Of a stretch of DNA of 64,000 nucleotides, positions 55,205 to 64,000 are shown in pieces. Source of the stretch: Limnoperna fortunei (taxonomy: Eukaryota; Mollusca; Bivalvia; Mytilida; Modiolidae). Under the pieces are notes generated by a model. It was not told the origin of the DNA, made no database searches, and saw only the letters and a list, made by a program, of their open reading frames with translations. The stretch is taken from NCBI GenBank assembly GCA_944474755.1, contig OX104124.1, positions 23,286,452 to 23,350,451 of the forward strand. The letters are read 5' to 3'. Every line of letters starts with the position of its first letter. Position 1 is the stretch's first letter. The position numbers were made by a program, and so were the translations under genes.

Positions 55205-57127
55205 TAACTTTTCAGGTTAAGGTTTATGAGCACCTCCATATTTCAGAACTATGAGTCCTAGGTGATGAAACTCGGTATGCATATGTCCCAGTAGTGACTT
55301 ATTGCAGCTGCATCCACATCTTTTCTTCCTTGACCTTGATTTTCCGGTTGAGCAACATTGACATGTTCAACACACATAAATAGGTGGGTTAAAGTGTTAC
55401 AAGCACCTCCTTATCTCAGAAACTTGGTATCCATATGACCCAGTAGAAGCAGTGCACAGTTGCATCCCCTGGTATGTCTTTGACCTTAATATTACAGTTA
55501 ATCTGTTAATAGACAATAATGAGATGTGGAATAAGTGTAGCAACACAACACACATAAACAAACGGCAATTTAAAATCCACAAGGGAATTAAGACGGCCAG
55601 CAGTCTCTGCTCGCCGTCTTGCATTGGCCAAAGACTAAAAATAAAATACATGTACTATCACAGAAAAAAGTATTTCTTGACATTGAACAATTAACACAAA
55701 AAAGCACAGGGACAAACAAAAGCTTTCACAAGGATTCCTGGCTTTGTACAATCACATATAATGTGACGGGGATCAAACTAGTTTTTTTGGGCCCTACCAA
55801 GTGTCTGAAATGGCCACTGGCCCACCGGCCAAATGCGAGTAGAATGTTGGTTGGCCAGTAAAATTCAGGGAAAGTTCCTACACCTATAAGGACACTTGCC
55901 CAAAAATGTGATTTTGACCACCAGATTGGGTTTTCCCATTTCAGGTACCGTCTTCTTCCCTTCTATTGATAATTCTTAACAAAGCACAAGTATCGTTGAC
56001 AATTTTCAATACATATTTAGTAATAACAAAACTACGAAACTTCGAGGATCAATCTCAAATGTCAGAGAGAAGACAAAATAAGACAGACATACGAGATATT
56101 GAAGATCACGACTGTCCTGACTTGGTATTTACAGGCATTTCAAATGAAATGGTGGGTTAAGCAATGCTTAATATAATATCAATGTAAAAGTTATATGAAC
56201 ACATTCATATCTTAGGTCATAGGTTGACAAAACTTAGTATGGATATGTATCAGTGCTACACTTACAGATGCATCCTCATATGTCACCAAATCGGCTCCAG
56301 TCCTATGAAAAACCTTTTGAACTGATAGATAATAATAAAATGTGGAATAAGTGAACGTAACACAACCCCATAAAGCAGTAGTCTAGATTGTTTAGGACAG
56401 TCACATTTGAAATGTGACAGGGTTTAACTAGTTTTGTTGGCCCTACTTACTCCCTATAAATACAAAAAGCGATAAAATGACGATAAAAATCAAATCGGTG
56501 AAAGAGAGAACTTGTGACAACAACTAAAAACAACACGTTTCACCGGAGAACATTCAGTCACTGATAGCTACCTTTGTAGAAGGTAGTATCGAATGATTTT
56601 TTTTTAAATCCAGCGAATCAACTCAAAACATGATTTATCATAAAGATGTATCATCACAAAGAAACTTCACACTTGAACATTTATTAAGCAACAATATCAC
56701 TGTCTATTCATTTTGAAAGCCATAATAGGACAAAAACCAATAAAAGGGATATCTGATACCTTGAACTGAACAATTTTTAAAGCAAACAGCAGCTATTCTC
56801 TTCAATATTTTTCTTCATATAAGACAAGGATACGTTTTGGAAATTTTAAGAGACGCCCGCTAAAAAGGGTCATCATCGAAAAATGGACACTCTTGTAAAT
56901 CTTCTTGTACTGATATCATTTCAGCAACCGATAGTTTCTCTAGGAAATTAACAGATTTAATCCCATAGTTAGATATTTCTAGCAGCATGCTATATGCAAT
57001 TAACAATAGCCAACCCTTTTAGAACTGTAGCGGGGTAAGCAAGACGAGGTGCATCTGGCTTTCGGATCAAGTCTTTAGAAAAAACGACTAAGTCATGCCT
57101 TAAAAAGTTTTCTTTTGTTGTAGTTGA
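55205..57127. other. Non-coding stretch with old dispersed repeats
   Basis: Three diverged units containing 'CACCTCC-TATCTCAGAA' and 'ATATG-CCCAGTAG' words (about 55215, 55400, 56190) and the 'AATGTGGAATAAGTG' end motif. An inverted GACGGC...GCCGTC stem is at 55592-55618. No gene seen. Confidence 0.5.
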
Positions 57128-57916
57128 AAACTACAACTGGTAGTCACATTACAGTGTGTATTCACAGTGTGTATGTAGTGAATTCCCAGTATGTAGTCAT
57201 TTTGTCGGTGTGTATTCTCACTGTGTATGTAGTTGTTTTCCCTGTGCATCTCTTTACAATTTGTAGAATTTCTGAAAGTACGTGTAGTTTTTGGATCTAG
57301 TGGAATTAAGTTGGGGCTTATAACTAAAGCGAGTAACACAAAACTAATGGTGTAACTTAATGCTGAATTTCTTTGTGCGATTATAATCTAAACTTTATTA
57401 CCATATTCAAGGCCAAGAATAAAACTTATGCATTTTATGGTCCGTAAGTTACGACTGTCTAAATCATAATGTTAAAACACTGTCCTGTAGTACATGTAGT
57501 ATACCGTAACCTTAATTTCGTAAGAAACAAAACTTCTTCCGTATATCAACTTTCGGATGTCAATAGCTATACCGAATAGTGAAATTCGATTAATTATTTC
57601 AGACTAAAATATAAAAAAACATGATATAGCTCAGACCAACTAAAGAACCATCTAATCTTTTGTTATGAAGTATAAGATTCACGGAAATGTAGCACTCATT
57701 CATAGACTTATCGTTTTATATAGATATTGCCATTGATATGTGCAGTAAAAAATACAACTGGTAGTCGCTTTACAGTGTGTATGTAGTGAATTCCGTATGT
57801 AGTCATTTTGTCGGTGTGTATTCTCACTGTGTATGTAGTGGTTTTCCCTGTGCATCTCTTAATTTGTGAAATTTGTGAAATTTGTGAATGTATTATTTGG
57901 ATCTAGTGGAACTAAG

Positions 57917-58051
57917 ATGGCGCGTATAACTAGAGCGAGTAACACGAATGAAGAACACAAAACTAATGGTGTAACTTCGTGGGATTATAATCTAAACTTT
58001 ATTACCATATTCAAGGCCAAGAATAAAAATTATGCATTTTATGGTCCGTAA
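57917..58051 (+). other. 44-codon open frame repeated in type-B satellite monomers
   Basis: MARITRASNTNEEHKTNG... ending NKNYAFYGP recurs at 57917, 58516, 59737 and 62884. At 60919 the frame is cut by a TAG (TTCTAGGCC for TTCAAGGCC). Types A, B' and C lack the ATG or the frame. It probably persists because copies are recent, not because it is translated. Confidence 0.4.
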
Positions 58052-61000
58052 GTTACGATTGTCTAAATCATTATTATGTTAAACCACTCTCCTGTAGTAC
58101 ATGTAGTATACCGTAACCTTAATTTCGTAAGAAACAAAACTTCTTCCGTAGTATCAACTTTCGGATGTCAATAGCTACACCGAATAGTGAATTTCGATTA
58201 ATTATTTCAGACTAAAATAAAAAAAAACATGATATAGCTCAGACCAACTAAAGAACCATCTCATCTTTTGTTATGAAGTATAAGATTCAGGGAAATGTAG
58301 CACTAATTCATAGACTTATCGTTTTATATAGATATTGCCATTGATTTGTGCAGTAAAAAATACAACTGGTAGTCGCTTTACAGTGTGTATGTAGTGAATT
58401 CCGTATGTAGTCATTTTGTCGGTGTGTATTCTCACTGTGTATGTAGTGGTTTTCCCTGTGCATCTCTTAATTTGTGAAATTTGTGAATGTATTATTTGGA
58501 TCTAGTGGAACTAAGATGGCGCGTATAACTAGAGCGAGTAACACGAATGAAGAACACAAAACTAATGGTGTAACTTCGTGGGATTATAATCTAAACTTTA
58601 TTACCATATTCAAGGCCAAGAATAAAAATTATGCATTTTATGGTCCGTAAGTTACGATTGTCTAAATCATTATTATGTTAAACCACTCTCCTGTAGTACA
58701 TGTAGTATACCGTAACCTTAATTTCGTAAGAACAAAACTTCTTCCGTAGTATCAACTTTCGGATGTCAATAGCTACACCGAATCGTGAATCTCGATTAAT
58801 TATTTCAGACTAAAATAAAAAAAAAACATGATATAGCTCAGACCAACTAAAGAACCATCTCATCTTTTGTTATGAAGTATAAGATTCAGGGAAATGTAGC
58901 ACTCATTCATAGACTTATCGTTTTATTTAGATATTGCCATTGATATGTGCAGTAAAAAATATAACTGGTAGTCGCTTTACAGTGTGTATGTAGTGAATTC
59001 CCAGTATGTAGTCATTTTGTCGGTGTGTATTCTCACTGTGTATGTAGTTGTTTTCCCTGTGCATCTCTTTATAATTTGTAGAATTTCTGAAAGTACGTGT
59101 AGTTTTTGGATCTAGTGGAATTAAGTTGGGGCTTATAACTAAAGCGAGTAACACAAAACTAATGGTGTAACTTAATGCTGAATTTCTTTGTGCGATTATA
59201 ATCTAAACTTTATTACCATATTCAAGGCCAAGAATAAAAATTATGCATTTTATGGTCCGTAAGTTACGACTGTCTAAATCATTATAATGTTAAACCACTG
59301 TCCTGTAGTACATGTAGTATACCGTAACCTTAATTTCGTAAGAAACAAATCTTCTTCCGTGTATCAACTTTCGGATGTCAATAGCTATACCGAATAGTGA
59401 AATTCGATTAATTATTTCAGACTAAAATATAAAAAAAAACATGATATAGCTCAGACCAACTAAAGAACCATATAATCTTTTGTTATGAAGTATAAGATTC
59501 AGGGAAATGTAGCACTCATTCATAGACTTATCGTTTTATATAGATATTGCCATTGATATGTGCAGTAAAAAATACAACTGGTAGTCGCTTTACAGTGTGT
59601 ATGTAGTGAATTCCGTATGTAGTCATTTTGTCGGTGTGTATTCTCACTGTGTATGTAGTGGTTTTCCCTGTGCATCTCTTAATTTGTGAAATTTGTGAAA
59701 TTTGTGAATGTATTATTTGGATCTAGTGGAACTAAGATGGCGCGTATAACTAGAGCGAGTAACACGAATGAAGAACACAAAACTAATGGTGTAACTTCGT
59801 GGGATTATAATCTAAACTTTATTACCATATTCAAGGCCAAGAATAAAAATTATGCATTTTATGGTCCGTAAGTTACGATTGTCTAAATCATTATTATGTT
59901 AAACCACTCTCCTGTAGTACATGTAGTATACCGTAACCTTAATTTCGTAAGAAACAAAACTTCTTCCGTAGTATCAACTTTCGGATGTCAATAGCTACAC
60001 CGAATAGTGAATTTCGATAAATTATTTCAGACTAAAATAAAAAAAAAATGATATAGCTCAGACCAACTAAAGAACCATCTCATCTTTTGTTTTGAAGTAT
60101 AAGATTCAGGGAAATGTAGCACTCATTCATAGACTTATCGTTTTACATAGATATTGCCATTGATATATGCAGTAAAAAATACAACTGGTAGTCGCTTTAC
60201 AGTGTGTATGTAGTGAATTCCGTATGTAGTCATTTTGTCGGGGTGTATTCTCACTGTGTATGTAGTGGTTTTCCTTGTGCATCTCTTAATTTGTGAAATT
60301 TGTGAATGTATTATTTGGATCTAGTGGCGCGTATCACTAAAGCCAGTAACACGAATGAAGAACACAAAACTAATGGTGTAACTTATTGTGATTATAATCT
60401 AAACTTTATTACCATATTCAAGGCCAAGAATAAAAATTATGCATTTTATGGTCCGTAAGTTACGATTGTCTAAATCATTATAATGTTAAACGACTGTCCT
60501 GTAGTACATGTAGTATACCGTAACCTTAATTTCGTAAGAAACGTATATCAACTTTCGGATGTCAATAGCTATACCGAATAGTGAAATTCGATTAATTATT
60601 TCAGACTAAAATAAAAAAAAACATGATATAGCTCAGACCAACTAAAGAACCATCTAATTTTTTGTTATGAAGTATAAGATTCAGGGAAATGTAGCACTCA
60701 TTCATAGACTTATCGTTTTATATAGATATTGCCATTGATATGTGCAGTAAAAAATACAACTGGTAGTCGCTTTACAGTGTGTATGTAGTGAATTCCGTAT
60801 GTAGTCATTTTGTCGGTGTGTATTCTCACTGTGTATGTAGTGGTTTTCCCTGTGCATCTCTTAATTTGTGAAATTTGTGAAATTTGTGAATGTATTATTT
60901 GAATCTAGTGGAACTAAGATGGCGCGTATAACTAGAGCGAGTAACACGAATGAAGAACACAAAACTAATGGTGTAACTTCGTGGGATTATAATCTAAACT

Positions 61001-61813
61001 TTATTACCATATTCTAGGCCAAGAATAAAAATTATGCATTTTATGGTCCGTAAGTTACGATTGTCTAAATCATTATTATGTTAAACCACTCTCCTGTAGT
61101 ACATGTAGTATACCGTAACCTTAATTTCGTAAGAAACAAAACTTCTTCCGTAGTATCAACTTTCGGATGTCAATAGCTACACCGAATAGTGAATTTCGAT
61201 TAATTATTTCAGACTAAAATAAAAAAAAACACGATATAGCTCAGACCAACTAAAGAACCATCTCATCTTTTGTTATGAAGTATAAGATTCAGGGAAATGT
61301 AGCACTCATTCATAGACTTATCGTTTTATATAGATATTGCCATTGATATGTGCAGTAAAAAATACAACTGGTAGTCGCTTTACAGTGTGTATGTAGTGAA
61401 TTCCCAGTATGTAGTCATTTTGTCGGTGTGTATTCCCACTGTGTATGTAGTGGTTTTCCCTGTGCATCTCTTAATTTGTGAAATTTGTGAATATAGTTTT
61501 TGGATCTAGTGGAACTAAGTTGGGGCGTATAACTAAAGCGAGTAACACGAATGAAGAACACAAACCTTAAATGGTGTAACTTAATGTTGCATTTTTCCGT
61601 GTGATTATAATCTAAATTTTAACTTTCGATTACCATATTCAAGGCCAAGAGTAAAAATTATGCATTTTATGGTCCGTAAGTTACGATTGTCTAAATCATT
61701 ATAATGTTAAACCACTCTCATGTAGTACATGTAGTATACCGTTACCGCGACGTAACCTTAATTTGGTATGAAACAAAACTTCTTCTGTAGTATCAATAGC
61801 TACACCGAATACC

Positions 61814-61979
61814 AGTAGCCAGAATGTTTTTAAGGGAGTGTTCAATTTTCAAAATATTCCTTCTTTTAATAGTGCTTAACCAATTTTCAGTTGGTTTTTA
61901 CCAATATTTTTCAAATTATTTTGTCCAAGCGGGGTTCGTCGGAAACCCTCAAACATCCCCCCCCCTTGGCTACGGATAT
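61814..61979. mobile_element. Short insertion (CCAGTAGCCA...TTGGCTACGG) in type-C monomers
   Basis: In other monomers ACCGAATAGTGAAT is continuous. Here GAATA is followed by CCAGTAGCCAGAATG..., the insert ends TTGGCTACGGATAT, and GAATAGTG resumes: a 5-bp GAATA duplication. An identical insertion at the same site lies at 63773-63944. Related sequence lies at 29990-30110. Confidence 0.8.
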
Positions 61980-63772
61980 GAATAGTGAATTTCGATTAAT
62001 AAGTTCAGACTCAAATAAAAACATGATATAGCTCAGAACAACTAAAGAACCATCTCATCTTTTGTTACGAAGTATAAGATTCAGGGAAATGTAGCATGTA
62101 TATTCATAGACTTATCGTTTTATATAGATATTGCTATTGATATGTGCAGTAAAACTACAACTGGTAGTCGCTTTACAGTGTGTATGTAGTGAATTCCCAG
62201 TATGTAGTCATTTTGTCGGTGTGTATTCTCACTGTGTATGTAGTGGTTTTCCCTGTGCATCTCTTAATTTGTGAAATTTGTGAATGTATTATTTGGATCT
62301 AGTGGCGCGTATCACTAAAGCGAGTAACACGGATGAAGAACACAAAACTAATGGTGTAACTTCGTGTGATTATAATCTAAACTTTATTACCATATTCAAG
62401 GCCAAGAATAAAAATTATGCATTTTATGGTCCGTAAGTTACGATTGTCTAAATCATTATTATGTTAAACCACTCTCCTGTGGTACATGTAGTATACCGTA
62501 ACCTTAATTTCGTATGAAACAAAACTTCTTCCGTAGTATCAACTTTCGGATGTCTATATAGCTACACGAAATAGTGAATCTCGATTAATTACTTCAGACT
62601 TCATAGAAAACATTATATAAGCTCAGACCAGTTCAAGAAACATCTCATCTTTGTCACGAAGCACAATATTTAGGGAAATGTAGCACTCATTCATAGACTT
62701 ATCGTTTTATATAGATATTGCCATTGAATACAACTGGTAGTCGCTTTACAGTGTGTATGTAGTGAATTCCGTATGTAGTCATTTTGTCGGTGTGTATTCT
62801 CACTGTGTATGTAGTGGTTTTCCCTGTGCATCTCTTAATTTGTGAAATTTGTGAATGTATTATTTGGATCTAGTGGAACTAAGATGGCGCGTATAACTAG
62901 AGCGAGTAACACGAATGAAGAACACAAAACTAATGGTGTAACTTCGTGGGATTATAATCTAAACTTTATTACCATATTCAAGGCCAAGAATAAAAATTAT
63001 GCATTTTATGGTCCGTAAGTTACGATTGTCTAAATCATTATTATGTTAAACCACTCTCCTGTAGTACATGTAGTTTACCGTAACCTTAATTTCGTAAGAA
63101 ACAAAACTTCTTCCGTAGTATCAACTTTCGGATGTCAATAGCTACACCGAATAGTGAATTTCGATTAATTATTTCAGACTAAAATAAAAAAAAAACATGA
63201 TATAGCTCAGACCAACTAAAGAACCATCTCATCTTTTGTTATGAAGTATAAGATTCAGGGAAATGTAGCACTCATTCATAGACTTATCGTTTTATATAGA
63301 TATTGCCATTGATATGTGCAGTAAAAAATACAACTGGTAGTCGCTTTACAGTGTGTATGTAGTGAATTCCCAGTATGTAGTCATTTTGTCGGTGTGTATT
63401 CTCACTGTGTATGTAGTGGTTTTCCCTGTGCATCTTAATTTGTGAAATTTGTGAATGTAGTTTTTGGATCTAGTGGAACTAAGTTGGGGCGTATAACTAA
63501 AGCGAGTAACACGAATGAAGAACACAAAACTTAAATGGTGTAACTTAATGTTGCATTTTTCCGTGTGATTATAACCTAAATATTAACTTTCGATTACCAT
63601 ATTCAAGGCCAAGAGTAAAAATTATGCATTTTATGGTCCGTAAGTTACGATTGTCTAAATCATTATAATGTTAAACCACTCTCATGTAGTACATGTAGTA
63701 TACCGTTACCGCGACGTAACCTTAATTTGGTATGAAACAAAACTTCTTCTGTAGTATCAATAGCTACACCGA

Positions 63773-63944
63773 ATACCAGTAGCCAGAATGTTTTTAAGGG
63801 AGTGTTCAATTTTCAAAATATTCCTTCTTTTAATAGTGCTTAACCAATTTTCAGTTGGTTTTTACCAATATTTTTCAAATTATTTTGTCCAAGGGGGGTT
63901 CGTCGGAAACCCTCAAACATCCCCCCCCCTTGGCTACGGATATG
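63773..63944. mobile_element. Second copy of the type-C monomer insertion
   Basis: Same insertion point and ends as at 61814, nearly identical sequence. It was copied together with the monomer by satellite amplification rather than by a second insertion event. Confidence 0.8.
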
Positions 63945-64000
63945 AATAGTGAATTTCGATTAATAAGTTCAGACTCAAATAAAAAACATGATATAGCTCA

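Larger units (their letters stand above)
57128..64000. repeat. Satellite array of ~600-bp monomers with higher-order trimers
   Basis: Monomers start at ACAACTGGTAGTCGCTTTAC (or a close variant): 57133, 57754, 58362, 58961, 59574, 60181, 60756, 61374, 62157, 62730 and 63330. Spacings are 621, 608, 599, 613, 607, 575, 618, 783, 573 and 600 bp. Variants recur in order. Type A (AAGTTGGGGCTTATAAC) is at 57133 and 58961; type B (AAGATGGCGCGTATAAC) at most positions; type B' (GTGGCGCGTATCACTAAAG) at 60181 and 62157; type C (TTGGGGCGTATAAC plus a ~170-bp insertion) at 61374 and 63330. The array continues past the right edge. Confidence 0.95.

Overview
The window looks like eukaryotic, AT-rich, intron-rich DNA from a lophotrochozoan, most likely a bivalve mollusc. 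The evidence is split exons with GT-AG borders, a dense nest of cut-and-paste elements, a tRNA-derived SINE with a mollusc-like 3' tail, and abundant 'GCTCACCTG' and 'ATGCCCC...GGGGGCATTAAGTTTTAC' dispersed repeats. This assignment rests on repeat style and protein flavour; no database was searched. There are no operons, rRNA genes or CRISPR arrays.

Host-type coding sequence is sparse and all on the + strand. A C-terminal exon of an unknown protein runs off the left edge (1-395). A short exon with a SET-domain signature lies at 13398-13461. Seven collagen-like exons are spread over 15065-40126 (15.07, 19.33, 21.70, 38.18, 38.85, 39.52 and 40.02 kb), arranged as a duplicated block; one copy has a 17-bp deletion. 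A tyrosine-recombinase (Crypton-like) gene follows in three phase-compatible exons at 43070-43252, 47529-49296 and 51349-51683, with a one-base slip in a 10-A run.

The rest is mobile or tandem DNA. At 3.6-5.0 kb, inverted minisatellites flank a zinc-finger exon (foldback or MULE-like). At 6.3-7.8 kb a MITE carries a nested PIF/Harbinger-type MITE. At 8.5-11.6 kb a 1,332-bp unit is repeated 2.35 times. A pogo/Tigger-like transposon with an intact 423-aa transposase sits in a collagen intron (15981-19136). A SINE sits inside a decayed LINE at about 20.5-21.65 kb. At 22.9-24.9 kb an old tandem repeat is broken by two insertions. A large autonomous-looking hAT element (27791-35725) carries a 777-aa transposase and an extra 207-aa ORF. 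It split a repeat that continues to its right as a 169-bp array (35.7-37.5 kb). A satellite of ~600-bp monomers in higher-order trimers fills 57.1-64.0 kb.

Functionally, the collagen-like and recombinase genes appear as islands whose introns have been inflated by successive insertions. Because several elements landed in duplicated DNA, sister copies give empty target sites, so many boundaries and target-site duplications (TSDs) can be read directly. A recurrent theme is a group of CAG...CTG-ended (hAT-type) elements with 5-7-bp TSDs rather than the usual 8.
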